Source of the DNA: Tretioscincus oriximinensis
Taxonomy: Eukaryota; Chordata; Lepidosauria; Squamata; Gymnophthalmidae
NCBI GenBank assembly: GCA_022410635.1
Contig: JAJVDF010000018.1
Span: 2,326,498 to 2,390,497 of the forward strand
DNA: 64,000 bases
Direction: 5' to 3'
A model generated the notes under the pieces. It had not been told where the DNA came from. It did no database searches and was given only the letters and a program-made list of their open reading frames with translations. The translations under genes and the position numbers were made by a program. Of the stretch, positions 1 to 12,119 are shown in pieces (position 1 is the stretch's first letter; each line of letters opens with the position of its first letter).

Positions 1-849
1 ACCACCTGATGGGAACCAAGCTTTCTGTGACCGAGCAAGAAAAGGATCTTGGGGTGTTCGTGGACAATTCAATGAAAATGTCAACCCAGTGTGCAGCAGC
101 AGCAAAAAAGGCAAATTCCATGTTGGGGATAATTAGGAAAGGAATCGAAAACAAGTCAGCAAATGTTGTTTTGCCTCTTTATAAATCTGTGGTGAGGCCA
201 CATTTGGAATACTGTGTTCAATTCTGGTTACCACATCTCAAGAGGGATATTTTGGAACTGGAGAAGGTGCAGAAAAGGGCAACAAAATGATCAAGGGTCT
301 GGAGCACCTCCCTTACNAAGCAAGGCTGCAACGTTTGGGCCTCTTCAGCCTTGAAAGGAGACGTTTGAGGAGTGATCTGATTGAAGTGTACAAAATCATG
401 CATGGGATCGACAGGGTGAATAGAGAAAAAATGTTTTCTCTATCACACAATACAAGGACCAGAGGGCACTCCTTAAAACTGTTGGGTAGAAAAATGAGAA
501 CAGACAAAAGAAAGTATTTTTTCACCCAGAGGGTCATCGGCCTGTGGAATTTACTTCCTGAAGAGATAGTAGTAGCCAACAGCTTGGATAGTTTCGAGAC
601 AGGACTAGACAGGTTTATGGACACCAAAGGTATAAATGCATACTAGGATGGATGTCTGGATGTTGCCTCCGGGATGGAGCAACAGGCAGGACTCCTGAAA
701 TACCATTTGCAGGGAGTCATGAACAGGTGCATATTTTGCTTTCCTCTGTTCGGACTGCCCAGGTGCATCTGGTGGGCCTCTCTGTGACACAGAATGCTGG
801 ACTTGATGGGCTGTGGCCTGATCCAGGATGGCTCTTCTTATGTTCTTAT
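1..849 (+). mobile_element. CR1 LINE, 3' part (family A), cut by window start
   Basis: This is the C-terminal part of a CR1 reverse-transcriptase ORF followed by its 3' tail. The frame from position 9 reads KDLGVFVDNSMK, then [19 protein letters not shown] and LEKVQKRATK, a block typical of sauropsid CR1 ORF2. A frame change near 287 (an N lies at 316) moves the rest, with RLQRLGLFSLERRRLR, into another frame, so the copy is broken. The tail ends in GATGGCTCTTCTTATGTTCTTA at about 828-849. The same family recurs inverted at 42977-43724 and 60431-61885. It begins before the window. Confidence 0.9.
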
Positions 850-949
850 CCCACCCAGATTCTGCAACTCTGGTAGCAAAAGGAGTACAGCGAGCAGCCT
901 GCTGCCTGGCCTACTGAAATAATAGAGAGTACAGCTTCCCAACCCTGGT

Positions 950-1207
950 ATTTATTTATTTATTTGTACTTATATCCTGCCCTGTACCCAAAGGTCTTAG
1001 GGCAGCCAACCAAGGGCAGCACATATAGCTTTTGCTGCTTTCTCCACAACAGACACCCTGTGAAGTAGGTGGTGCTGAGAGAGTTCAAAGAACTGTGAGT
1101 GGCCCAAGGTCACCCATCTGGCTTTCGTGGAGGAGTGAGGAATCGAACTGGGAGACTATCAAATAAGAGTCCAACACTCTAACCGCTACACCACACTGGC
1201 TCTCTGG
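950..1207 (-). mobile_element. tRNA-derived SINE of squamate type
   Basis: Read on the minus strand, the element starts with AGCCAGTGTGGTGTAGCGG (A-box-like, near 1190-1202). GTTCGATTCC (B-box-like) lies near 1140-1149. It then runs into a body with GGTGACCTTGGGCCACTC and ends in an AT-rich tail, seen as TATTTATTTATTT on the plus strand near 951-965. This is the widespread lizard and snake tRNA-derived SINE layout. It is diverged and unlikely to be active. Confidence 0.75.
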
Positions 1208-1599
1208 TAGCAGGAAGAACATGGCGGACAGTGGTACCTCCTGGACCACGGCAATGGCGAAGGATACAGAGCTTCTGCTGCCTGTCTCCTCCAGCTCTGG
1301 GATGTGCAGGAGCATGGAGGGCTAAGCTGTCACCTGACCTGCTGCAAAGACAGTGGGATGTGGCACTTTTGTTGCTTTACTCCTCCATTCCCAAGGGCAG
1401 AAGGAGCAGCAGGCAGCAAGCGCAGGCCTGCTGGTGAATGAATGAGCAGTTCCAGGGCCTCCTTGCTTGGCCTCATGGGTCTGTATGCTCCGACACTCAT
1501 CACGGCCAGTATNTACATCCCATCATCCCTAGGGAACTCGATGCTTCCTCCAAGCTCTATCCCTAGTAATATTTGCATCGGGTTTTTTAGGTGTTGTTA

Positions 1600-2380
1600 A
1601 TCTGATCCGCCCCGCTGTGTCGCAACGCTTTTTGCCCCACGGCCTCCTGGGAAAGGTAGTCCACCCCATTCCACCACAGCCTGATGGGAGATGTGGTCGC
1701 CGCGGCGGCTTCTCGCCACCTTTTCGCGCCGCTGCCTGCAGTCTCTGCTGCACCACCAGGAGCCCGGGCGGCTCCGCCTCTTCCTCTCCCGGGCTGTGGC
1801 CACGCGCGACGGTTCCGCTTAATCGGCTGCTGCTGGCCGCCCGGTGGGCCCTACCCGCCATTGTAAGGCCGCGCCCTGCTCGCCTCCACGGGCACCACCG
1901 GCCAGGAGTAGCGGCCCGAGCCGTGCGAGGAGCGAGGAGCGAGGGCTGTAGCCGGGCGAGGCGAATTCCGCGCAGTGGCCTGGGCCGGCTGCAGGGGCCG
2001 GGAAGGCAGGCAGGCAGAGCGGGGCTGCTGCGTCGTCGCTTCCTATTCAGGGAAGGAGGAAGAGGGAACCCAGCTCTCCCAGGCCCCGCAGCTTTCCTCA
2101 GCCTTCCTCCTTCGCAGGCAGAGGCTCGGCAGGCGGGAGGAAGGGAAAGTCACGCAAGGAAGGCCGCGGGACTCGGCTGCTGGAAGCCTGGAAGCGGCTC
2201 CTGCCTTCCGAGCAGGTGAGTGGGAGGCTCAGGCGGCGGCCAGGAAGAGACCTGTGAGGTGGCTGCCAAGCGCTGCCGCCTGAGCTCTTGCTTCCGGCTC
2301 TGGGCCCCACCTGGGAAAGGAATTGGGGGCCCTGCTGGCCCCAGGCTGCCCCTGCATTTGCCCTGCCAGGGAGGGCGGGG
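1600..2380 (+). promoter_or_regulatory. PAK2: CpG island promoter of PAK2
   Basis: This is the only strongly CpG-rich stretch near the 5' end of the gene, in otherwise AT-rich sequence, with many CG dinucleotides between about 1610 and 2300. It lies directly upstream of and across a strong splice donor (AGCAG|GTGAGT, exon end 2215), as expected for a housekeeping first exon. No TATA box is visible. Long open frames here follow from the base composition and are not treated as genes. The transcription start cannot be fixed from sequence; CCGCCATTGT near 1855-1864 is a possible initiator-like spot. Confidence 0.7.
1865..2215 (+). other. PAK2: PAK2 exon 1 (5' untranslated), start approximate
   Basis: This is an inferred non-coding first exon. 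The 3' edge is well supported by the donor AGCAG|GTGAGTGGG at 2215/2216. The 5' edge is a guess within the CpG island. The next exon begins after TTCCATTTCAG at 17383 and carries 24 untranslated bases before the start codon, so intron 1 would be about 15.2 kb. A distant untranslated first exon is common in PAK genes. Confidence 0.5.
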
Positions 2381-3690
2381 TGGTGGGAGGCTANGGCTCT
2401 TTTTAAACATTGGGTCAATGTGCCCGTTGCTTTGGGGCTTCTGTTAACCCTCCCTGGGACCTGTGGTGAAAGGTGGGACGTACAGTTCTCAATAAAACAA
2501 GTGGGTTGGCGTCAACTATGGCAGGAGCCGTTTGCGCCTGCCATCGTCTACACTAGCATGGGGGTGCCAGGAGGACCCCCTGTTCCGAGATATAGCCCAG
2601 AATAAGGCACACTGCGGAAAGGGCCCTAGTTGTCTCTTTCCACAACGGGTTTTGGGCTTCACCCAGGTATCTTTTTCTAGTTTTGTAGTCAGGCTTCTGT
2701 TGGTAATAAGATTCGCTTTTATTTCATAGTTTGCTGACAATTTGGAAACAAAGGCTGCCTCCACACATGGAAGGAAAAGCAGCTTGGAGATAATAATATG
2801 TGCACTTATTCCAGCTCTTATCATTAAAACCGTTAAAAATGCATGTTTTTGCTTCTAATGTAGATTAGGGGTTGTAACCTGTGGCTGCTACCATCTCTTA
2901 AGTTGCTTTTTGCTATACCCAGAATCTGCCGTAGGTGTTTCTTCCCCATCTTCAACATTCTTGCTGTAAGGGCTACCTCTTAATGTAATTACATATTCTG
3001 CAGCTTCAAGGCCTGCGCATTGCACAGTAATGTTTCTTCTTCCTCCTTCGCCTCTTCCTAGCAGGCAGGTGATGTGCTGGCGGCTGTGGCTTGGGCGCAA
3101 GTGGCTGCTATTGCTTCCGCCAATTACTCATGCATTTGTTTACCCTGGGAAGTGCAGGGCGAATTTATCTTGTTGCTCAGAGTTAGGTCACAGATGGGCC
3201 TTAGGCTATGTTTACAGCTAAGTTATAATCCAGCACCACTTCACCTGAAGAGTGAGGAAACAATCAAAATAATTAGCATTTCCACTCATTTTTTTTTTAA
3301 CCCCAACATGGGTTTTCTGAGTTAGCTAAACAACTGCAGCCTGTCACTTTGCCAATAGATTCTCTTACTCTGAAAGTGAATTAAAACTGGATTAAAGTAG
3401 TGTGAATGCAGCTCTTGTGAGTATGCTTCAGGTTGCCCTGAAGTATGGTGCACTAAAACCTAATCATCTTTTGTTAAATGTAGGCTGATAAGAGGTGATG
3501 TCCACATGTAACAGTAACCAGACTGGTGTAGAGACATAGCAAGAGGAACTTTGGGCTGTTAGAAATGTTTGATGGGTTTCTGTGTTACTTTGCTTGAACA
3601 TTCTTGCTATTGAATAGGAAGTAGAGCTGTGCGATACTGCTCAAGAAAAGCTAAGAGGGCCTGGACCACGGTCCAGCCACATATCTGTTC
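2381..3690. other. Intron 1 sequence without recognised gene or repeat
   Basis: Base composition falls back to AT-rich after the CpG island. I see no conserved coding frame, RNA gene or element with clear ends. Open frames here are short and overlap on both strands. Confidence 0.5.
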
Positions 3691-3703
3691 CCTGCCTCTA
3701 GAC

Positions 3704-3891
3704 CAGGGGTGGGCAATNAATTTTTCCCAAGGGGCCGCATGAGAAATTGGGGTGGTTTTAGAGGGCCAGATTAATATAGTTAACTCAGTTCTACCCAATA
3801 CTGTATATAACTCTGAGCTAAGAGGGGCGGGCCGGTCAGAGACAGTAGGAGGGCCGCATGTGGCCCTCGGGCCGCCCCTTGCCCAGGTCTG
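3704..3891. mobile_element. hAT-type miniature element with 8-bp TSD
   Basis: A 188-base element lies between two copies of CTCTAGAC (3696-3703 and 3892-3899), an exact 8-base target duplication as made by hAT transposases. The ends are inverted and related: the left starts CAGGGGTGGGCAA, and the right read backwards starts CAGACCTGGGCAA. The inside has GGGCCGCATG-type motifs in both orientations. It carries no transposase, so it is non-autonomous. Confidence 0.88.
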
Positions 3892-3899
3892 CTCTAGAC

Positions 3900-6165
3900 T
3901 GTATTGGCATACAGTAAGCTGCTTGCAGAAGAATAGAGGACTTTACCTCTTGCTTACTCAGGCACTGATCTCACTTGAACTGAAGCAGAAAATTCAGTCT
4001 TCTATCCTGGCCAGAAGGACTGAGGGAGTTTTAATCAGAATGTGACAGCAACCTTATCACCATTCCTTCTGGGCCTGCCTGTCCAAAAAAGGGATAATTG
4101 GTATACAAGCATATTGCAGCCACCAAGAGGAAAAAACAACTGTACTTGCCTCATATTGTTGGTAGAAAAAAAGGGAAGAATTAATGGCCTCTTGCTCATA
4201 TTTTTAGTTCTGCTTGGTTTTAGCACCTGCTTGGATGCTACGAAATCCTGAACAGGTAATAGCTGCCATTTCTGCAATTGTATACTCCACAGAAGGAATG
4301 CAGGGCACGATATGTACTTGACTTTTTTCTGTTGGACTATAGTAATCAGAAATGACATGTGGACAACAGGCCTCTTAGACCATTTTCTGGAATAGAATAA
4401 GGCCAAGTACAAATCAGAATAAGACCAATACTTTTTGATTTTTTTTTCCTGCCTGCTTGTATGCCTTCATTTGTTCAGACCTACTGGATTTGGTTGCTTT
4501 TTTATTCAGTCCATAGCAAAGACAACTTAGTTGAGCACTATTGTTAGATATGACAGATANCCTTCTCTGAGACCAATGGGAAAAGCCTAGAGTCCTTTAT
4601 CCTTCTGTCTTTTGAGAGAAGAACCTGTAACTCCTATCCACTGAGTTGTCCTTTTTTCAAAAAATGGTGTATTNATAAATATCTTTTAATGCATATCAAA
4701 ACAGGTAACTTTCACACCTTTTGTGTCAAAAGTATTAAAAAAAAGATGGATCTCCTGTTTGTTATATCAATTTGTTAGTCTGCCCTTTGGTGGAAGAAGT
4801 GTTTTAAATAAATGGTAATATTATTGCAATCCTTATTTTTTATTTTTTTATATAATACATATACTTGTGATCAAAAGTACAGTATATAAACAAAAAAATA
4901 CACTATGATAACACTAGAGATAGAAAACATATAAACTAATAAAACTTATCCATTCCCCTCCCTTTAACACCCCTGAAGGCAGTATTGATGGTAGATTGGG
5001 GCTTCAAGTTAGTTGTTCTCTTCTATATCATGTTCTTTATTATATCATACACCATAAGATAGATGGTATGTGTTAATCTGTTGTTCCTGTTTCCAAATAT
5101 TCTATACAATGAGCAAGTCTCAGTGCCCAAGACTCTGAAGTGATTAATCCTATCATATTCATTCTCTTTTCCCTTCTTATTGAAGCTGCTGTGATTTGTT
5201 TGCATACTCCCTCCAATTACACTATATTGATCAGTTATTATTTTAAAAATAATTTATGCTTATTTTTAAAGTTCTTTATAGAATATTGGTTTGATCAGGT
5301 GATTGATATATGTAGTTTGGAACCATGACACCAGTAATGGGGGGGGAAATCCATTTTTAATTAAGAACCTTCTCCAGTTCTTTCTGGGAGTGCTGAAAAT
5401 TTATTTTGGAGTCTACTGCATGGAAAGTAGATATGGCACCATAAGTTTTATTCTAGGTTATGTAGTGTGTGGTTGTTGTTGCGATATTTGTTTATTGATA
5501 TTAATATCTTACCTTTTGTTTAAAGAGCTGAAAGTAGCTCAGAACTGATATGCCCTGAGAGGCAGCTGGTAGGCAACTATGTCAGACAAAAGAATGAAGT
5601 AGATGGGCTGGGGCCTGTTGCATTCTTATGGATCTCTTCACATTATAACCCTNTGAGGTAGGCTCAGTTAACACCAATATGTTTCATAATATTATCCAGT
5701 TAGCTTTTATGNCTGAGTGTGGCTTTATTTCTAGCTGAGCAATTTAATGCCTAAATCACCCACAGTGACTGAGAACCAATACCCCTTAAATATTGAATGC
5801 TACCTTTAAAAACTTTACACCATGGGCAGGAAAGATAATTGAGAAGAGATGGCAAAAATCATTTGCTTGTGATCTTGTTTGGTTCTCTGTTTCAAGAAAA
5901 GCACTGAATCTTCACTGCATTGGTAATATACATTAAAATTACTATTTTATACTATAGATATGCATTCACATCGGTTGCTCTTTCAAGGTTTATTGTAGTC
6001 ACCCTTTGTTAGCACTGAACTGCCTTGATTCTTACCCTCGTTATAATTAGCGGCTATAATCAATTTAAGTAAATCATAAGCTTAAAAATACAATCTAGCC
6101 TGCTGTCACATGTGCATTCCTCAATATGCGCAAGAGATTAGAATAATTCAAGATTCAGATATCAC
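3900..6165. other. AT-rich intron 1 stretch, unassigned
   Basis: No gene is seen. From about 4838 to 5000 there is a T-rich then A-rich tract and CATTCCCCTCCCTTTAACA, which looks like the 3' end of an L1-type element on the minus strand, but I find no confirming ORF motif. A short piece near 5640-5670 with TGAGGTAGGCTCAG resembles a SINE body. Confidence 0.35.
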
Positions 6166-6170
6166 AAGAA

Positions 6171-6325
6171 CATAAGAACTTAAGAAGAGTCATATTGGAT
6201 CAGGCCACAGCCCATCTAGTCCAGCATTCTGTCCCACACTGAGGCCCACCTGGGCAGTCTGAACAGAGGAAAGCAAAATATGCACCTGTTCATGACTCCC
6301 TGCAAATGGTATTTCAGGAGTTTCA
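6171..6325 (-). mobile_element. CR1 3' end fragment (family A)
   Basis: The stretch starts with ACAAGAACATAAGAACTTAA and continues through GATCAGGCCACAGCCCATCT and CATGACTCCCTGCAAATGG. This is the reverse complement of the family A CR1 tail seen at 652-849. It is a 5'-truncated, diverged copy without coding capacity. Confidence 0.85.
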
Positions 6326-6710
6326 GGATATCATCTGAAGTGTGCAAAGTGATTCTTGTAAGGCAAGCAGTAAATTGTAGAATTTTTCAAAATGATGAGT
6401 CTGAAGTTGAGCCTGTTGGGATAGGAGTTGGTAGCCAAGGGGCAGTAACATTCTTCCTATTGTTACAGTTGAAGCAACCTGAAGTTTTTCTGTTGCCACT
6501 TGTAAAAATATACAGAGACCACATCATTTCTGATAAAAAAATTACCATCACAACATCAATTTAGATTTGATTTACCTCCATGTAAAATACAAACTACCAC
6601 AACTTTTATAGATATTAGTTTTTGAGTTCTGATTATGCTTAATGTAGAATTTTTTGTAACAGGTACAAACGGTAATAGAATTAATTCCTAAACTGACTAG
6701 AAACAATTTT

Positions 6711-7150
6711 ATAGAATCATAGAGTTGGATCATTGAATCCAACCCNTTGCTCAATGCAGGATTCACTAAACCATTCCTGATACATGGCTATCCAATCTCT
6801 GTTTGGAGACGTCCAGCAGAGGAAAACTTATCAACCCCTGTGGCAACCTATTCCACTGATTTATCACTCTTACTGTCAGAAAGTTTTTTTCTGATGTCTA
6901 AATTACTTCCTTGCAGTTTCATCCCATTGTTTCTAGTCCTTTCATATGCCAATGAGATCAGAGCTGATCCCTCGGATATTTGTAGGCAACTATCGGGTCT
7001 CCTCTCTGTCTTCTCTTCCAGGCTAAACATTCCTCGATCCTTGAACTGTTTCTTATAGGAAATGGTTTCCAGACCACTCACCATCCTTGTAACTCTCCTT
7101 TGAACTTACTCTAGTTTATCAATGTTCTTGTTAAATTGGGATGCCCAGTT
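6711..7150 (-). mobile_element. CR1 3' part (family B)
   Basis: On the plus strand it starts with ATAGAATCATAGAGTTGGA, the inverted 3' end of CR1 family B. It continues through the C-terminal ORF2 region; on the minus strand MVSGLET is followed by [17 protein letters not shown]. Frameshifts break the frame. Related copies lie at 28826-29080, 35437-36288, 37463-38895 and 51893-52600. Confidence 0.88.
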
Positions 7151-7934
7151 AAGATTTTACATTAAATACAAATACTGATGACCTCATAAGGTTTATTTGA
7201 GTACAATAGTTATTATAAATTATTTGCTTGTTCTTCATGTATAGCTGGAAAAATGCTAAACTTTAAAATAATCTAAAGTTATTCTTGAATTATTAACTTT
7301 CTAAATATCTGGGCACCAGCTATTACCTTAGTTTTAATTTAAAACTGTTCTAGTAATTTATTTAAAGATATATAACAGTATTGCCTATACTGAATTTTTA
7401 TTTTTATTTTTTATTCTGTTTGAAAAACCTTATTTAGAATGAAACTTTGGATTTTACGGAAAGATTTTCTCAACTTCACAGTGTTTTTCATTTGTTTAGA
7501 TGCATTTTGAAATATAAAGATTAAAGTAAAATCTTGATACACAGATTCAGCCTATTGAGTACCTTTTCCAGTTTTACCCTTTGTATTACTCTATTGAAAT
7601 ACTTTAGGGTTTTTATTCTTCCAGAACTACATCAAGGAAGAATTCAACAGAAAGTTCACCTTTTGCTGTTCTGTGATTCCTTATAATTATCTGTTCTAAG
7701 TTATACATTATATTGAATTTAGATCATGAATGTTTAAGATAAGCATCATGCTCTTGTTTCCTTTTGAACTGACCCACTGTGCAATTGTCAACAATAAACC
7801 CTGTGTTACTGACCTCTCATCTCCTTGTGTGTGGGTGTGATTAGCTAGGCACACTAAGCAATGGATCCAATCTTTAAGGCTAAATTTTGTTCCTTGATGC
7901 ATAACAATTTGTTCAGCATTCTATTGGTTCATAA

Positions 7935-8790
7935 CCTAAGAGAGCCCTTCTGAATCAGACTACAGCCCATCTTGTCCAACATTCTGTCTCTCACAGTGGC
8001 CCACTAGTTGCATGTAAACCCTCTCAAGCAGAAGGTGGCAACAATTCACTTGCTTTCATCTTCTTACAAATGTTATTTCAGGAATACTTCCTGTAGACTG
8101 ACAAGATTTTCTGAGACCCAAACCGGGGTAATTAATATTAATGCTAATTTGCATATTCATAAATATGCAAACTACCCACTAACATGCACTCCCTTCCAAA
8201 ATTCCCGTCCGAGAAATTGGTGAAGCATGTGAGAATTTTTTTAACTGTGCGAGAATTTTAAAACTGAGAGTTTTTGGAGTACATCAGAATTTTTAATTTT
8301 TTTTACAGAGGGGAAAGTGCCTTCAGAAGCTGGCCCCAATTGCCAGAACCCCCTAGTGGTGGTGCAGCAATTTAAAAAAACAAACAAACATTTTTTAAGT
8401 GTGTGAGAAAGTTTTGAGGTGTGTGAGAATTTTTATTTTTTACTGAGGGGTGTGTGTGCCTTCAGGAGCTGGTCTAAAATGCCAGAGCCCCCTCATGGTG
8501 CTGCAGTGATTTAAAAAAAAATTAAAANTTTTTTTTTCAAAAAAAATATATTTTTTAATTTTTTATTTTTTTTTCCTCAGCAAAAACCGGGGAAATGGCA
8601 CCCCCCCCCCCCGTGGGAGGGCAGGGTACACACCCTAAAACCGGGTTTCCCTCCCCCCAAAAGGGGCATCTCGTCAGCCTACTTCCTGTACCGTGATATC
8701 CATCCTAGCAGCTATTGATACACTGGGCATCCTAGCTTAAAGCCATCCAGATTGTTACCTCCACCACCTCTTCTGGAAACAAAAAACACA
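7935..8790 (-). mobile_element. Old CR1-like fragment, split by a later insertion
   Basis: The left piece (about 7935-8095) has ACAGCCCATCTTGTCCAACA and a CTCACAGTGGCCCAC motif as in inverted CR1 tails. The right piece (about 8680-8790) continues with CCATCCTAGCAGC and GTTACCTCCACCACCTCTTC, the next CR1 block. The two halves are separated by an element at 8096-8679, so the CR1 was there first. Confidence 0.6.
8096..8679. mobile_element. Non-autonomous DNA element with 11-bp TSD, Mutator-like candidate
   Basis: A 584-base stretch is flanked by exact copies of TACTTCCTGTA (8085-8095 and 8680-8690). Its ends are inverted: the left reads GACTGACAAGAT, and the right read backwards reads GGCTGACGAGAT. 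An 11-base duplication fits Mutator-like transposases (9-11) better than hAT (8) or Tc1 (TA). The interior is low complexity (homopolymer A, T and C runs) with two related GTGTGAGAATTTT/TGTGAGAAAGTTTT segments and no ORF. The superfamily is inferred from the duplication length only. Confidence 0.6.
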
Positions 8791-8949
8791 TAATATTTCT
8801 AGAATGTGTAGCATTGTTGTTAAACGAAAACAGAAATGGACTGCAGCACATAAGACCTTTAAGCAGTTGATGTTATTTATTAGTGGTGAAACTTTAAAAC
8901 CAACTGAGATTGTACTGTTTTACAGTTATCCAGAATTGTTGTGCTTATA

Positions 8950-9235
8950 CTATTTATTTGTTTATTTACATTTTTATACCGCCTTATAGGTCTCAGGACC
9001 TCATAATTTTAACACATTAAAAACAGCCATATCTAAAAATGGGGAGGAGACAGTAGTTTTCTAGACAAAGGTCAGGCCAAAGAGGTGCATCTTTAAGCGT
9101 TTTCTGAAAGTGCACACAGATGGTGATTGACGCACCTCGAGGGGGAGACTATTCCATAGTCTGGGGGCTGCCACAGAGCAGGCCCTACTAGTGCAGACTA
9201 CTGAAGTAGAAGGGTCTTCTGCATTCCCCTATATC
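8950..9235 (-). mobile_element. L2-like LINE/SINE 3' fragment
   Basis: TTTATTTACATTTTTATACC is followed by a body with AGAGGTGCATCTTTAAG, GACGCACCTCGAGGG, GGAGACTATTCCATAGTCTG and GGGGGCTGCCACAGAGCAGG. The same order of motifs recurs at 10690-10900, so it is an interspersed repeat. Assignment to the L2 group is from the general look of squamate L2 tails. Confidence 0.55.
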
Positions 9236-10184
9236 TTTTTGACAAACNGCATTGGAGAATTATAGTATTTTATTTACTACTTCAATTTAATAATAACATT
9301 TGTATCCTACTCTTCACTTGTNAGTTCCAGGCAAGTTACAAGACAAACACAAAGACATACTTAAAACAAAACTCATCCAATATACCTTCATTTCATTTTT
9401 GAGAAATGTCATGAATAATAAGCACCAAAGTTTTTGACCCTCATATGTGGAAAACAATGTGGGAAGGAGGTGGTTTCCAGCAGCATCTTTAGATGTTTTC
9501 TTGTGAGTAATAAGAGAGTGTCAAAATATTGCCTTGTAGATAACCACAACTTGATGGTCTCAAATCTAGGAGTAATAAGGGAGGACTGAAATCTTTTCCT
9601 TTTGTTTTCTTTATATCAAAATATCACTTGCATTTCTGTATACAGTTTAATTACCAATTATATAACGTATGGAGCCATTGTAATTAGCTTTAGTTACCTT
9701 TAGTTTTCTAAATATAGTGCTTTTTCAGATATCGGCAAGATCTTTGGAATTAAAACTTCCTGTTCCGTTGTAAGATTTACAAGATGGACAAACCTTACCT
9801 TCAAAAACTATAAGATGATATTAAATGATTAATGACTGTAACATCTGCTATTTTGGAATTACTGCTTTGAAATAGTAGTAGAATAGCTACTTTCCTTTGT
9901 GTATCTTACTAAAACTTTTAATGTATACCAGTAAATATATATACATTTGGTAAATGCAATAATAATAACAGTAATAATTTCAGTTTCAGAAAAGTAGAAT
10001 TGGTATGGGATTATAATTGATAATGTTATTAACAGAACTGTAATCTGAAGCAATTTAAACATTTATAAAGTGTGGATGGATGAGTTGGAGGGAGGGAGGA
10101 AGGAAATGGTTCTTTTTAAATGTTTTATTATAAATTAAAATAACAATATTTAATATTATTTACAATAACACATTATAATATTTG

Positions 10185-10620
10185 GATGATAGTCAAGCAG
10201 AGCAGCAATGAAAAAAGCAAATCAGTGCTAGGGATAATTAGGGAACATATAGAAAATGTGTTGGCAAACATTGTGAGTCTGATCAGGCCACATTTGGAGT
10301 ATTAATTTTAATTGGAGAAATACAGACAAAATGGCTGGAGATAGGTTTACCTGACCCAAAGTCATCCAATGTAGTTGAATTCTGGACACCATCAGTTCGG
10401 ACAAAAAGTTTTTTGTTGCCACTGTATAACATATAATTACATTTTAGGATTTTCTCCCAAGAGATGTGATGTTTACCATCAGCTTATAGGTTTTAAGAGA
10501 GGGTTGGTCCAATTTATGGAAGGCAGGGCTGTTAACGACTATTAATCCTCATGGTGATATGCTTCCTAAGGCTAACTGCTGGAAGACCGTGTGAGAGACC
10601 AAGATGTGTTGTTCTTTGTA
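10185..10620 (+). mobile_element. Degenerate CR1 (family A) relic
   Basis: GCAGCAATGAAAAAAGCAAA, GGGATAATTAGG and CAGGCCACATTTGGAGTATT follow the order of the family A CR1 at 90-215. Near 10495-10550 a stretch matches the later block with TTTATGGA. Many substitutions and deletions show that it is old. Confidence 0.6.
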
Positions 10621-10689
10621 TGTTTTCATGTACAGATAAACAACAATACAAAATTGACATTAAAACAGTATCTNAAAGANAAATGATGT

Positions 10690-10900
10690 TTCTTCAACCA
10701 TAGGCCAGGTTACAGAGGTGCATCTTCAAAATTTTAAAATAATACAATGATAACTGATGCACCTAGAGAGGGAGACTATTCCATAGACTGGGGGCAACCT
10801 TCAAGAAGGCTCTGTCCCGAGTTCCCATTGCATTTGCTGTTGAGAGGGGTGGTACAACCAGGAGGCCCACCACTTCAGATCTTAAACCACAGGTAGGTTG
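10690..10900 (-). mobile_element. L2-like 3' fragment, second copy
   Basis: It shares the ordered motifs AGAGGTGCATCTTCAA, GATGCACCTAGAGAGGG, AGACTATTCCATAGACTGGG and AAGGCTCTGTCCCGAGTTCC with 8950-9235. It is non-coding. Confidence 0.5.
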
Positions 10901-12115
10901 TTATGGGAGAAGGCATTACAGATTTACTGTTACTTTCAAGTTAATACTATATTACTCATTTTGGGTATCGTGTAGAATGTATGTGAAAGTGTGGTTTACT
11001 CCATTGAATGAAAAGAGTTTACATCTTTAGGACTTTTGAAAGAAATATCTGCAAAATCGAACATATCTTTTTAAAATATTTTAAATTTCTCTTATTACCC
11101 AACTTTAAACCTTTTCAGGTATATACATAGGCAATTACTAGTTTCCTGTATCTAAGGCCTGTTTTGTACNTGGCCTTATTTTGATCCAGAAAGTGGCCTA
11201 ATAAGTGGTTTGTTCTAAAAAAAGTGAGGACTGGCCTAGAATGGCACATGGCAGCAGGCATTTTAGCCCCCTTTCAGGAACAGAATAAGGCCAAGTACGA
11301 TCTGATCAAAGAANGCGGAAAGACACAGATTTAATTTTCTTGCTTCACACATTGTTTACTTGCCTTTGTTGCATCTTTGTACTTGTTGTAAAATATTTCC
11401 TATTCAAACCTGAGGTTTTTTAAAATTTCTCTTCAAGATTTTAGTGTTTTTCTTTAAACTAGATTTTTATGAGAACATCATTGTAGACCTATTTTGAGTA
11501 TATGATTTTCTGTAAATAGTACATAATAAACTAAATATTCCATTGTCTCTACAGGAAATTTAAGTTCTTTAATAGCTATCACTATTAGTCTACTTTACTT
11601 TCAAAATGCTTTTCAGTAGTTCACTTCCTGTTTTCAACATGGCTATAAGTACATAAGAGGATTTCCTATTACACCATAAGCAAACTTAGTAAAATACCTT
11701 TTGTGTGACAGTAAAAAATAGATTCATCTTTCTCATATGAATGTCTCTGTAATCAAGACAAAATTAAAACTCATTGAGAGTTTGTCTTCAAATCTAAAAA
11801 ACTGATGCAAGCAATTTAAAGGGAGAAATACGCTCAAAACACATGTCAGGTGATCTACATGGATATTTGTTTTTCTTCATTGTTTTACAAGAACCTAAAT
11901 TAGGAGTTCCTAGACAAAAATTGTCTTCCTTTGTACAATAATCATTGCTGTACCCTTCTGGTTTGCTGTATAGTACACAAAAAATTAGAGTCAAGAATGC
12001 TAAGGTGGGTTTTGAGGAATACTTTGTTAAAACATCAAAATAAGATCATCAAAACATGCTCTGTTGAGCTAGAATTGGGCACTTTGTAAAACTGATGAGC
12101 TTGAGAGTTACGATA
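10901..12115. other. Intron 1 stretch without recognised feature
   Basis: This is AT-rich single-copy-looking sequence. I see no open frame with protein-like composition and no repeat ends. Confidence 0.45.
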
Positions 12116-12119
12116 AATA

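Noticed and set aside
1140..1202. Possible tRNA gene on the minus strand
   Set aside because: A- and B-box-like motifs are present, but the cloverleaf is decayed and the sequence continues into a SINE body and tail.
1529..2605. Several overlapping long open frames on both strands (for example 1617-2219 plus, 200 codons)
   Set aside because: They lie in the CpG island, where stops are rare by composition. The products are Arg/Pro/Gly-rich with no motifs, and a splice donor cuts through them.
8584..8616. C-run and G-rich patch as a regulatory G-quadruplex
   Set aside because: It lies inside a low-complexity non-autonomous element; no support for a role.
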